The notes below the pieces were generated by a model. That model was given only the letters and a program-made list of their open reading frames with translations, did not search any database and was not told where the DNA came from. A program made the position numbers and the translations under genes. A stretch of 64,000 nucleotides of DNA from an uncultured Coprococcus sp. (GTDB lineage: Bacteria > Bacillota > Clostridia > Lachnospirales > Lachnospiraceae), in contig CANQTC010000010.1 of the NCBI GenBank assembly GCA_947626675.1, positions 26,794-90,793 of the forward strand. The letters are read 5' to 3'. Positions 1 to 8,323 of the stretch are shown here, in pieces. Position 1 is the first letter of the stretch. Every line of letters begins with the position of its first letter.

Positions 1-483
1 TCGGCAACAAGTAAAAAGAAATACTTTATGTATAAAATGCTGATGTGTCTATTCGGCACCATAATATTTGTAACGATTAGTAATTTGTATACTTATGCAG
101 TTAATTTCATCGTAAATGGCAAAGCATATACAGAACCGATAGGGAATATTTTTAAGGCAACCTTCCTTCAGATGCCGCTGTTGTTAGGAATCGTCAGTTT
201 CCTTGTATTATTAGGTTTCCTTTTCAAAAAACCTGCAATTTTTAATGCGGTATCAATATGTTTTGTTATGGTTTTTCAGCTTCTGGCACAGGCGGTATAT
301 GCTATTACAAAAGCAGATGTGATTGTAAAATTTATGTCCAAGTATGAATTGCAGACCGCGCTTAAGAAGCTTGCATATTTTCCTGACAGTAAATATGCAG
401 TTACCTGTATGTGTATTGGTTTTGCAGAAATATTGCTCTGTACGATGCTTGGATGCTTCTTGTTTAAAAAATCGGAAGTATAA
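1..483 (+). CDS. Membrane protein, 3' part (possible ABC-2-type permease), running off the left edge
   Basis: The frame is open from base 1 to the TAA at 481-483. The first ATG (28) has no ribosome binding site before it, so the gene probably starts outside the window. The visible 160 residues are hydrophobic, with about four membrane-spanning stretches: an N-terminal one, a pair in the middle and one at the C terminus ending in a short basic tail (FKKSEV). No family motif is decisive. The next gene is a sensor kinase on the same strand. Kinase/ABC-2 permease neighbourhoods are typical of antimicrobial-peptide resistance loci, so a permease is my guess by context only. It could equally be an unrelated small membrane protein. 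Confidence 0.55.
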   Translation, partial: SATSKKKYFMYKMLMCLFGTIIFVTISNLYTYAVNFIVNGKAYTEPIGNIFKATFLQMPLLLGIVSFLVLLGFLFKKPAIFNAVSICFVMVFQLLAQAVYAITKADVIVKFMSKYELQTALKKLAYFPDSKYAVTCMCIGFAEILLCTMLGCFLFKKSEV

Positions 484-531
484 GTTTTGCGGACCTAGCG
501 GATATCGTATAAAAGAAAGGAGGAGTAGAAG

Positions 532-1419
532 ATGCGTATATGTTTGATTATTCTGGTAATGATGGTCTGTATTCTTCTGCTCTTTCTTATTTTGCAGAAG
601 ATGGCGCTGAGAAGTATTGCAAAGCAGCTTCGTAAAATCGGCAGTGAAGATACAAATGCCCTTGTGAAATCTGATAATGGCAGTTTCGGCGATATGATTA
701 ATGAGATTAATAAGCTGTTAAAAGAAACGCGTGATAACAGGATTTTGTACCAGCAGAAAAAGCATAACCTTGAACAGATGATGACGAATATATCACATGA
801 TTTAAGAACACCGCTTACTTCTGCGATGGGGTATATCCATATCATTCAACATTCTGATTTGGATGAAGAAGAACAAAAACGTGAATTGGCTATTGTAGAA
901 AAAAAGCTTGGACGTCTTGAAGAACTGATTAATTCTTTTTTTGAGTTTTCACAGATTATTTCAGTCGGCAGGCAGCCGGATAAAGAAGCAGTGAATTTCG
1001 TCGCTGTTTTGGAGGCGTCTGTGGTTCATTACTATGATGACTACAGCAGTCAGAACAGAGAAATTATATTAAAGTGCAGACAGAACAGGCTGCTGATGAA
1101 TTCAAATAAGAATATGCTTATGAGAATTTTGGATAATGCGATTCATAATGCCTTGAAGCATGGAACAGGGAATCTTATCATTGAAGTTCATGTTGACGAA
1201 AATGTGAATATCAGCTTTGAAAATGCGCAGGATTATCAGGATATTGATACGGAGCATATATTTGATGAATTTTATACCACCGATATTTCAAGAACAAAAG
1301 GCAGCACCGGTCTGGGACTTGCCATTGCAAAGCAATTTACAGAGCTGCTTGGCGGGACGATTTCTGCAGAAAATAAAGAGGATACATTTCTTTTGTCTAT
1401 GTCATTTCCAATGAAATGA
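532..1419 (+). CDS. Sensor histidine kinase
   Basis: This is a 295-residue membrane-anchored histidine kinase, which would phosphorylate a response regulator not present in the window. One N-terminal transmembrane helix (about residues 3-23) is followed by a short coiled linker. The HisKA dimerisation helix carries the phospho-acceptor His89 in NISHDLRTPL. The HATPase domain shows an N-box (LDNAIHNALKHG, about 195-208) and a G-box (STGLGLAIA, about 259). There is no extracellular sensing loop, so it resembles the small intramembrane-sensing kinases (BceS/VirS-like) that work with an ABC transporter. AGGAGG lies at 518-523, well placed for the ATG at 532. The partial membrane protein upstream may be its transporter partner; that is inference. 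Confidence 0.9.
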   Translation: MRICLIILVMMVCILLLFLILQKMALRSIAKQLRKIGSEDTNALVKSDNGSFGDMINEINKLLKETRDNRILYQQKKHNLEQMMTNISHDLRTPLTSAMGYIHIIQHSDLDEEEQKRELAIVEKKLGRLEELINSFFEFSQIISVGRQPDKEAVNFVAVLEASVVHYYDDYSSQNREIILKCRQNRLLMNSNKNMLMRILDNAIHNALKHGTGNLIIEVHVDENVNISFENAQDYQDIDTEHIFDEFYTTDISRTKGSTGLGLAIAKQFTELLGGTISAENKEDTFLLSMSFPMK

Positions 1420-1492
1420 AAATGCAGATATCAAAAAAAATTTATGAGAAAACCTATCAATAGGAAGTCTTGTAATTATATGACAGAGAGCT

Positions 1493-1538
1493 TATAATAG
1501 GCGCATGGTTAGTTAAAACTAACCATGCGCCTATTATA
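1493..1538. terminator. Long perfect hairpin, probable bidirectional terminator
   Basis: The arms 1493-1514 and 1517-1538 are perfect 22-bp reverse complements around a 2-nt centre, with A/T-rich flanks on both sides. The hairpin follows the kinase gene by 75 bp. The left edge, TATAAT at 1493-1498, also has a TTGTAA 17 bp upstream (1470-1475), so a promoter reading into the hairpin cannot be excluded. Confidence 0.65.
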
Positions 1539-1683
1539 TTTATTAAATAATTCCCAATATAGAAAAGATGCTCATAGAAGTAAAAATTTTATTGAATACT
1601 ATTCGTATAAGAAGCTGTATGGAAATCAGTGAGACAGGGAAGCGGTTTTTCAGGCAACTTTCATAAGAAAGGAGAGACAGATT

Positions 1684-2235
1684 GTGATAGAAGAATATTT
1701 GATAGAGCATTGTTCGCCAACGCTGGCATCTTTGAAAACGGCGAGTTTGTTTAGCTATGCATATCAATCGGAGGAAGAACTTTCAGATAGTATAAACCGG
1801 TGCAATAACATGATGAAAGAAAAAGGAATTCGTGTTCTGGTGTTATCGCAAAAAAAAGCCTCAGCACTGGTTTATGTATATCGCCGTTCATTTCTTGAGA
1901 AGGATTTACACAAACCGGATGTTGAGGAATTTCTGAAACAATATGGTTATCAGGATATGAGCGTGGGTGCTGTACTGCATCAGTTACAGTTAAAGCTTTT
2001 GCGCAACGAGCGGTTTCCTCATGAGATAGGCGTATTTTTAGGATATCCGTTAGAGGATGTAAAAGGCTTTATTAATAATTCCGGAAAAAATTGTAAATGT
2101 CTGGGGGACTGGAAGGTATATGGAGATGAGGATGTTGCAAAACGGCAGTTTGCAAAGTTTAAAAGGTGTAAAACCATTTATCAGAATATGTGGAATCAGG
2201 GCAGAAGTGTTGTGCAGCTAACCGTAGCTGTTTGA
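1684..2235 (+). CDS. DUF3793 family protein
   Basis: A 183-residue soluble protein of unknown function whose overall pattern matches the DUF3793 family. Features seen are an N-terminal helix beginning IEEYLIEHCSPTLA, a conserved central segment RNERFPHEIGVFLGYPL and a C-terminal basic segment FAKFKRCKTIYQN. The start is GTG, preceded by AAGGAGAG. In Clostridia this family is commonly found next to a flavodoxin, and here a flavodoxin starts 31 bp downstream on the same strand, so the two are probably one operon. A redox or iron/haem-related role is suggested only by that pairing. Confidence 0.8.
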   Translation: MIEEYLIEHCSPTLASLKTASLFSYAYQSEEELSDSINRCNNMMKEKGIRVLVLSQKKASALVYVYRRSFLEKDLHKPDVEEFLKQYGYQDMSVGAVLHQLQLKLLRNERFPHEIGVFLGYPLEDVKGFINNSGKNCKCLGDWKVYGDEDVAKRQFAKFKRCKTIYQNMWNQGRSVVQLTVAV

Positions 2236-2266
2236 CATATAAAAAATACAACAGGAGGATTGTAAA

Positions 2267-2689
2267 ATGAGTAAAGTAGCAGTAGTTTATTGGAGTGGAA
2301 CCGGAAATACAGCCGCTATGGCAACAGCAGTTATGGAGGGTATACAGGAAAATGGCGGAGAAGGAACGCTCTTTTTTGCATCGGAATTTTCAGCAGAAAA
2401 GATAGAGGAATTTGATGCGATTGCATTTGGGTGTCCGGCTATGGGTGCAGAGGTGCTTGAGGAATCAGAGTTTGAGCCGATGTTTACAGAATGTGAGTCC
2501 GGATTAAAAGGAAAGAAAATCGCATTATTTGGTTCTTACGGTTGGGGCAGCGGAGAATGGATGGAAACTTGGGAGCAGACCTGTGCCGGAATTGGCGCTG
2601 TGCTTGCCTGTCCGAGTGTTATCTGCCATGAAGCGCCTGATGAGGAAGGGCTTGCCGGCTGCAAATCATTAGGCTCATCTTTAGTATAA
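2267..2689 (+). CDS. Flavodoxin
   Basis: A 140-residue short-chain flavodoxin, a soluble FMN-binding one-electron carrier. The phosphate-binding loop is SGTGNTAAMA at residues 10-19, following the YWSGTG strand. The FMN-contacting loops are visible as FGCPAMGAEVLEE and GSYGWGSGEWM (Tyr/Trp isoalloxazine stacking). It follows the DUF3793 gene closely with its own AGGAGG site and is closed by a strong hairpin. In anaerobic Clostridia such proteins replace ferredoxin under low iron; regulation cannot be judged from the sequence. Confidence 0.93.
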   Translation: MSKVAVVYWSGTGNTAAMATAVMEGIQENGGEGTLFFASEFSAEKIEEFDAIAFGCPAMGAEVLEESEFEPMFTECESGLKGKKIALFGSYGWGSGEWMETWEQTCAGIGAVLACPSVICHEAPDEEGLAGCKSLGSSLV

Positions 2690-2711
2690 GCGTATTTTAC
2701 ATAAAGTAAAA

Positions 2712-2753
2712 ACATATCATAAAGAGCAGGTTCGCCTGCTCTTTGTGATATGT
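2712..2753 (+). terminator. Rho-independent terminator after flavodoxin
   Basis: The arms 2712-2730 and 2735-2753 pair over 19 bp with one G-T wobble around a TTCG tetraloop. The hairpin begins 22 bp after the flavodoxin stop. No long T tract follows, but the TTCG-capped stem is very stable. Confidence 0.75.
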
Positions 2754-3057
2754 ATATAGAGGATATCGGGTTGTGTAAGACTGGTATGCTGCTGTTTTTT
2801 TGACATTGATTTTAAAGACAACTTCGAGTACAATGTTTTTAAATCAGGATGAAAAACATGAATACAGAAATCCTGAAACAATGAAGCTTTATGATTTTTG
2901 ATTGCAACAGCACAAATTGTGATGCAAATAGTCAGGTTTCAATAATGGATAAATACTCTGAGATGCCTTAAAATGGTGTTTCAGAGATTTTATTTTGTAA
3001 CCGTATTTCTTTTGAGAAATGAATATATTTCCATCGATAAAATGGATGATACTTTAT

Positions 3058-3086
3058 TTTACATTTTATTGATATTGCATTATAAT
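3058..3086 (+). promoter_or_regulatory. Sigma-A-type promoter for the sbcD-like operon
   Basis: TTTACA (3058-3063), a 17-bp spacer and TATAAT (3081-3086). Transcription would start near 3093, about 70 nt before the sbcD-like ATG. Confidence 0.7.
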
Positions 3087-3164
3087 AGGAAGCACAGATA
3101 TAATATAAATACATACAGTCTGTAGTGCTTACGGACAAACCGTTTGATTAAAAGGGGATAGCTT

Positions 3165-4220
3165 ATGAGATTTATACATGCGGCAGATATACATCTTGGT
3201 ATGAAACCGGATAAGGATAAAGCATGGAGCGAAATGCGTGCTGCGGAGATTGAAAGCACATTTGATAAATTAATCGATATAGCAGAGGAAAGAAAGGTGG
3301 ACTTGCTGCTTTTAGCAGGCGACGTCTTTCATACGCCGCCGGATATGGCACAATTAAAAAATCTTGACTACAGATTATCAAAACTTACAGCTACACGAAC
3401 GATTATTATTGCGGGAAATCATGATTATATAGAAGAAGATTCGGCATCCGATATATATAGTTTTGAGTCTAATACGATTTTACTGCCGAGAGATTGTTTC
3501 AGCAACGCATATATGGAAGATATCAATACATGCGTTACCGGATTTAGTTATGGGATGGTAGAGTATACGCAGGATGTAACGGAGAATATGGGAGCGCAGA
3601 TGGAAGATGCGATTAATATTTTCCTGGTTCATGGAGGCGATGAAACGCATATACCGATTGATTTTAAAGAAATCGCTGAAGCCGGTTTTGATTATGTGGC
3701 GCTCGGTCATATTCATAAGCCAAAACATATGGTAAAAAACAGGATGGCATATCCGGGTTCTCTTGAGCCGCTTGATTGTACTGAAACGGGAAGAAGAGGA
3801 TTTATATATGGTCAGTGTCTGAATGGTGAAACAAGAATTAAGTGGGAGCCGCTTAATTGCAGAAGCTATATCAATCTGGGATTTGAGGTAAAGCCGGAAT
3901 ACAGCGGTGCGCAGATTATTGATATTCTTTGCCGCCAGATTGAGAAGATGGGAACAGAAAATATATATAGAATTCTTCTTCAGGGGAATATTGGAAATGG
4001 CGTGAAGCCGGATTTTTCGCAGCTTAAGCTGAAATACAATATTTATGATATTTCAGATAATACCATGTTTGAGTATAATATGGACAAGCTTTTATTGGAT
4101 AATGAAAATAATCTGATGGGAAAATTCATAAAAACATTATCAGAGGCAGATGATGAAATAAGTCGGAAAGCATTGAAATATGGCGTAGAAGCGATGCTTG
4201 CAACTGGAGATAAGCGGTAG
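3165..4220 (+). CDS. DNA repair exonuclease, SbcD/Mre11 (YhaO) family
   Basis: A 351-residue calcineurin-like metallophosphoesterase, the nuclease half of an SbcCD/Rad50-Mre11-type complex that trims DNA ends and hairpins. The metal-binding motifs appear in order: DIHLG (residues 9-13), GDVFH (about 52), GNHDY (about 84), VHGGDE (about 156) and GHIHKP (about 181). The C-terminal 120 residues form the capping/partner-binding region. The next gene, 37 bp downstream, encodes its P-loop ATPase partner, which together with the length points to the YhaO subtype. An AAAGGGG site precedes the ATG. Confidence 0.9.
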   Translation: MRFIHAADIHLGMKPDKDKAWSEMRAAEIESTFDKLIDIAEERKVDLLLLAGDVFHTPPDMAQLKNLDYRLSKLTATRTIIIAGNHDYIEEDSASDIYSFESNTILLPRDCFSNAYMEDINTCVTGFSYGMVEYTQDVTENMGAQMEDAINIFLVHGGDETHIPIDFKEIAEAGFDYVALGHIHKPKHMVKNRMAYPGSLEPLDCTETGRRGFIYGQCLNGETRIKWEPLNCRSYINLGFEVKPEYSGAQIIDILCRQIEKMGTENIYRILLQGNIGNGVKPDFSQLKLKYNIYDISDNTMFEYNMDKLLLDNENNLMGKFIKTLSEADDEISRKALKYGVEAMLATGDKR

Positions 4221-4257
4221 GAAGATACGAACTTTTACTTGAGGATTGGTACAGATA

Positions 4258-5952
4258 ATGTATATAAATAAATTGCTTTTAAAGGAATTTGGAAAATTTA
4301 ATAATAAAGAAATACGGCTTAATCCGGGTTTGAACCTGATATACGGACCGAATGAATCAGGAAAGACAACGATAAAAGAGTTTATCGTGGGGATGCTGTA
4401 TGGAATCGATAAATCAAGGGGACTTGGTGCAAAACTTGATAATTACAAGCTTAGAAAGCCTGTTAATGGAAACGGGTATTCCGGTAAAGCGTATGTGAGC
4501 TATAAGGGAAAAAGTCATCTTATAGAAAGAAGTTTCTTAAGGACAAATAAAAATGCTGCGCTTACAGAGATTGAAACCGGAAAAGAAGTGCGGCTGAAAA
4601 AGCCGAATTCATTTCAGGGAATATTATTTAATGTGGATAAAAGCACTTATGTCAATACTTTATGTATCGGTGAGCATGGTGCAGCGCCCGGGAAAGAACT
4701 GGCTGACGAGCTTGGTAATTATGTACTGAATCTGACGACTACGAAAAATGCGGATATTGATAAAGCGGAAGCCATCAACTATCTTAAGCAGGAGAAGAAG
4801 CATTATGACAATAGAAAACAGCTTGCTCAGATAGAAAAATATGAGGCAGATATGGCAGCGCTGGGTGATGTGGATGCGGAACTGGAAAAAATACGCGAGA
4901 AAAGAAGGGAAGAACTGGATGCCTATAATATGGAAATCGCCAGATTAAAGCGTGAGGCAAGACAGTTGGTAAATGAAGCAGACGCAGCAATACCTGATGA
5001 AGACGAGGACAGGGAAAGAAGCCGTATATTTCTTGATGTCGAAGCGCTTCCGGAGGAGGAACCTAAGAACTTTAAAAAAGACAGGAAACTGACAGATAAT
5101 ATTTTTATCATATTACTGACCGGAATTGCTGTAGTAGCCCTTGTTACATTTCTTGTTCACTGGCTTCATTTCCAGAAATCCATCCGGCAGTTGTTTACCA
5201 TTTGTTCGATTGCTTTTGTCGCAATCACAATGATAGACGATATGTATAGGAAGGGATTCTTTGATGGTGATGAAAAATTACCTGATGAAGAGGAATTTCA
5301 TAAGATGGTGTACGAACTCGGAAGAGCCACCGAGTCGCGTACGGTACGAATCGAAATCGATAAGAATTTTCAGGAAGCGCATGATGCGAAGCTGGAACTC
5401 CTGAAGTTTCAGGAGCATGATGCAGTTGTGAAACGGGAGCGGTATTATGAACTGAGAGGAAAACGGGATATCCTGCGCGAAGAATATGAAACACTTGAGA
5501 AAGAAAAACGTGCAATCGACCTCGCCATTGATACGATTAATACGTTATCGGTCGATATATACAATGATTTTGGAAGCCAGTTAAATGAAAGCATATCCGA
5601 AATGGTCAGCATAATAACAGATGGGAAATATAGTAAGGTACTGCTTGATGATACAATGCATATTTCCGTTCTTGACGGAGACCATTATATGGGAATCGAG
5701 TATTTGAGCAGCGGTACGATGGAGCAAATCTATCTGGCTGTCCGGCTGTGTATCGCCAGTTTACTGTGTGAGGACAAGATGCCTGTTATCGTAGATGATA
5801 TCTTTACTGCATATGACTCAAGGCGTCTTAGAAATACGCTTTATTGTATGAGCCGCATTAAAACAGACCAGATTATTATCTTAACGTCCAATGAAGCGAT
5901 AGGAGATATGTTAGATGATTTATCGATGGATTATAATTATATAGAGCTGTAA
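4258..5952 (+). CDS. SbcC/YhaN-like AAA ATPase with an internal membrane hairpin
   Basis: Partner ATPase of the preceding nuclease. From the ATG at 4258 it is 564 residues. Walker A is GPNESGKTT at about residue 30. The centre is charged coiled coil, split by two hydrophobic stretches (about 282-305 and 313-328) that look like a transmembrane hairpin. The C-terminal half has the ABC signature region YLSSGTMEQIYLAVRL (about 482) and Walker B PVIVDDIF (about 509). Typical SbcC/YhaN proteins are roughly 1000 residues, so the coiled-coil arms are much shortened here. A TTG at 4246 is in frame but has no ribosome site; GAGG at 4241-4244 favours 4258. The head domains are intact, so I expect a working ATPase held at the membrane. 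Confidence 0.85.
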   Translation: MYINKLLLKEFGKFNNKEIRLNPGLNLIYGPNESGKTTIKEFIVGMLYGIDKSRGLGAKLDNYKLRKPVNGNGYSGKAYVSYKGKSHLIERSFLRTNKNAALTEIETGKEVRLKKPNSFQGILFNVDKSTYVNTLCIGEHGAAPGKELADELGNYVLNLTTTKNADIDKAEAINYLKQEKKHYDNRKQLAQIEKYEADMAALGDVDAELEKIREKRREELDAYNMEIARLKREARQLVNEADAAIPDEDEDRERSRIFLDVEALPEEEPKNFKKDRKLTDNIFIILLTGIAVVALVTFLVHWLHFQKSIRQLFTICSIAFVAITMIDDMYRKGFFDGDEKLPDEEEFHKMVYELGRATESRTVRIEIDKNFQEAHDAKLELLKFQEHDAVVKRERYYELRGKRDILREEYETLEKEKRAIDLAIDTINTLSVDIYNDFGSQLNESISEMVSIITDGKYSKVLLDDTMHISVLDGDHYMGIEYLSSGTMEQIYLAVRLCIASLLCEDKMPVIVDDIFTAYDSRRLRNTLYCMSRIKTDQIIILTSNEAIGDMLDDLSMDYNYIEL

Positions 5953-5986
5953 GGAATAAAAATCAATGCTTCTATTGATTAAAGAA

Positions 5987-6027
5987 ACAGCTTCCACACT
6001 GTATCTACAGTATGGAAGCTGTTTTTT
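5987..6027. terminator. Terminator between convergent yhaN-like and prs genes
   Basis: The arms 5987-6003 and 6006-6022 pair over 17 positions with one mismatch and are followed by seven T. It serves the rightward gene and lies 20 bp from the prs stop, so it may act in both directions. Confidence 0.85.
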
Positions 6028-6047
6028 TATCATCATCTGAAAAGACC

Positions 6048-7244
6048 TTATATTTCGTAATTATCTGAAATCGTATGCTTTACCTTGTATTCTGCAATTC
6101 TTGCATTAATTCTTTCCGTTGGGTCCAGTAAATCGCTTAAAGAAGCATCGTGGTTTAAGTGGTCTATAATTAAAGCGATATATTTACTCATATCAGCGGA
6201 CTCATACCAGTCGCGGGTGAAGAGCGCCGGAAGCTGATAGGTCAGGTTCGTTGTGATAACCTTTTCGATAAGTCCCTCTTCATGACACTTATCAAATGGC
6301 TCAAGTCCTTTTGTGAATAAACCAAAGGTAGCAATGGCATAGACACGTCTTGCCTTCCGCTCTTTCAGCTGTTTTGCAACGTCAATCATGCTTTCACCGG
6401 AGGCAATCATATCATCGATGATAATAACGTCTTTGCCCTCAACAGAATCACCGAGAAATTCATGGGCAACAATCGGATTACGACCGTCTACAACTCTTGA
6501 ATAATCTCTTCGTTTATAGAACATTCCCACATCAACGCCAAGAAGATTTGCAAAATAAATTGCTCTGTGCATAGCGCCCTCATCAGGTGATATCACCATC
6601 ATATGGTCATTATTAATTTCAAGGTCAGGTGTGGTACGAAGAAGAGTCTTAATAAACTGATAAGTTGGTCTTACATTTTCAAATCCACTCTTAGGAATCG
6701 CATTTACCACACGAGGGTCATGGGCATCAAATGTTACAATATTATCAACCCCATAGCTCTTAAGCTCCTGAAGCATAACGGCGCAATCGAGAGACTCCCG
6801 GTTAGAACGTTTATGCTGGCGGCTTTCATAAAGAAAAGGCATAATAACAGTGATTTTTCTAGGTTTATCAGTCATGGCAGATATAATACGCTTTAAGTCA
6901 GCATAGTGGTCGTCAGGTGACATTCTCTGAATCTGACCTGCCATCGTATATGTGCAGCTATAATTACCTACATCAAGCATGATATAGATGTCCTTACCGC
7001 GAACGGACTCGTTAATGATACCTTTTGCTTCTCCTGAACCAAAACGCGGACAATCGGTATCAATCAGATAGGTATCCTTCTCATAGCCGTGATAAACTAT
7101 AGAAGATTTGTGCTCGTTCTGACGATTTTTTCTCCATTTTACAATATAATGGTCTACCTTATTTCCTAATTCAGTGCAGCTCTTGTGAGCAACAATTCCT
7201 AAGCTACCAACGGGTATCGTTTCTAATTTGCTATCGTCTGGCAT
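6048..7244 (-). CDS. prs: Ribose-phosphate pyrophosphokinase
   Basis: PRPP synthetase makes 5-phosphoribosyl-1-pyrophosphate from ribose-5-phosphate and ATP for purine, pyrimidine, His, Trp and NAD synthesis. The PRPP-binding loop DVIIIDDMIASGESM is at residues 272-286, and the ATP-loop equivalent is MPFLYESRQHKRSN at about 135-148. At 398 residues it is longer than the usual 310-320 form, with about 80 extra N-terminal residues, like the long Prs variants of Clostridia. The ATG has GGAGGA upstream. It is the last gene of the leftward dnaD/dnaI-like cluster (57-bp gap) and converges on the yhaN-like gene. Confidence 0.93.
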   Translation of the reverse strand: MPDDSKLETIPVGSLGIVAHKSCTELGNKVDHYIVKWRKNRQNEHKSSIVYHGYEKDTYLIDTDCPRFGSGEAKGIINESVRGKDIYIMLDVGNYSCTYTMAGQIQRMSPDDHYADLKRIISAMTDKPRKITVIMPFLYESRQHKRSNRESLDCAVMLQELKSYGVDNIVTFDAHDPRVVNAIPKSGFENVRPTYQFIKTLLRTTPDLEINNDHMMVISPDEGAMHRAIYFANLLGVDVGMFYKRRDYSRVVDGRNPIVAHEFLGDSVEGKDVIIIDDMIASGESMIDVAKQLKERKARRVYAIATFGLFTKGLEPFDKCHEEGLIEKVITTNLTYQLPALFTRDWYESADMSKYIALIIDHLNHDASLSDLLDPTERINARIAEYKVKHTISDNYEI

Positions 7245-7301
7245 GATAAAATCCTCCGTAATAAAATTTCTGCATTTGCTGGTTGCGCAATGATTTAGTA
7301 C

Positions 7302-8306
7302 TTATGTATTTGTATATTTCGATATACGCTGCTTACGCTTTGTATACCGGATGTTGTCTCCATAGAAATTAAATACCAGATAACTGTCAGTTATGCGAGA
7401 CATAATTCGCTCGGTGTATCTGTCCTGAAGCTGATGCAGTGTCAGGTTGGTAGATACAATCGTAGATAACTGTTTGTTGTTTCTTGTATTGATGATTTCA
7501 AATAATTGAGACTGGACAAATGAATTGGTCAGTTCAGTGCCTAAATCGTCAATTATAAGGAGTTCACAACTATATATATAGTCGTAGAGCAGAACCTTGT
7601 TTTGCTCACGACCATTATTCATTATAATATCTGAAAGAATATTTTCAAACAAATTTATAGAAGAAAGGTAAAGAACGGTATGTCCTTTATCCAGTAAAGC
7701 CTTTGCGATACAGTTTGACAAAAAGGTTTTGCCAAGTCCGGTTTCCCCATAGATAAGGATGCCGGGGCGTTTTTCATCAAATTCTGCAACAAACTGTTTG
7801 CTTCGTTCTAAAATATTCCCTGCATTATTGTATGGTGTGTACTTGTGCCTGCCATCCGGAATGTCAGGATAGTAATCAAGCTTAAAACTGCCAAAGTTTT
7901 CTCTTGATAACAGGTCAGAAATCGTTGACTGGGAATATAGCTGGTCAATCATCATCTGTTTCATACAACTGCATGGTTTGTTATCGACATATCCTGTGTC
8001 ACTGCATTTATGGCAGTTATATATAGGCTGCAAATAGTCGGCAGGATAGCCATGTTCCCTAAGCAGCATTTCCTTTTCCTGTATTAAAGCAGTCTTTCTT
8101 TCTATAACAGACGATTTGTTGATATCCCGTTTCAGGATACGCGCTTTTGCAGCAGATAAGGCATTATTTGCTATGGTATCATCAATTTCCTGAATGCGGG
8201 GAATTGCTTTATATATTTCTTCTTTTCTATTGTCATATATATGTACATTATGAAGTCTTATGCGCTGAAGGCTTCGTAATATATCCTCATAATTAATATT
8301 CTTCAT
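7302..8306 (-). CDS. Helicase loader, DnaC/DnaI-like AAA+ ATPase
   Basis: A 334-residue AAA+ ATPase expected to load the replicative helicase on DNA. The N-terminal half is helical with a small zinc site (Cys98, Cys101, Cys112, Cys114 in CHKCSDTGY and PCSCM). Walker A GETGLGKT is at 187-194 and Walker B LLIIDDLGTE at about 249-258, followed by sensor motifs (STNLT, RIMSRI). A zinc N-domain on a DnaC-like ATPase is the arrangement of the Firmicutes loader DnaI. It lies 17 bp downstream of the dnaD gene on the same strand, as expected for a primosome operon. The ribosome site is weak, so translational coupling is likely. Confidence 0.9.
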   Translation of the reverse strand: MKNINYEDILRSLQRIRLHNVHIYDNRKEEIYKAIPRIQEIDDTIANNALSAAKARILKRDINKSSVIERKTALIQEKEMLLREHGYPADYLQPIYNCHKCSDTGYVDNKPCSCMKQMMIDQLYSQSTISDLLSRENFGSFKLDYYPDIPDGRHKYTPYNNAGNILERSKQFVAEFDEKRPGILIYGETGLGKTFLSNCIAKALLDKGHTVLYLSSINLFENILSDIIMNNGREQNKVLLYDYIYSCELLIIDDLGTELTNSFVQSQLFEIINTRNNKQLSTIVSTNLTLHQLQDRYTERIMSRITDSYLVFNFYGDNIRYTKRKQRISKYTNT

Positions 8307-8323
8307 AATTTTATATTAACAGG

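Larger units (their letters stand above)
2690..3164. other. Intergenic region (475 bp) between flavodoxin and sbcD-like genes
   Basis: It holds the flavodoxin terminator (2712-2753), a second hairpin (CTCTGA 2956-2961 with TCAGAG 2981-2986) followed by ATTTTATTTT, a loose inverted repeat TCAGGAT/ATCCTGA at 2844-2850/2870-2876, and the promoter at 3058-3086. I see no credible coding sequence, so the middle may be a decayed gene or a degenerate element. Confidence 0.5.
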
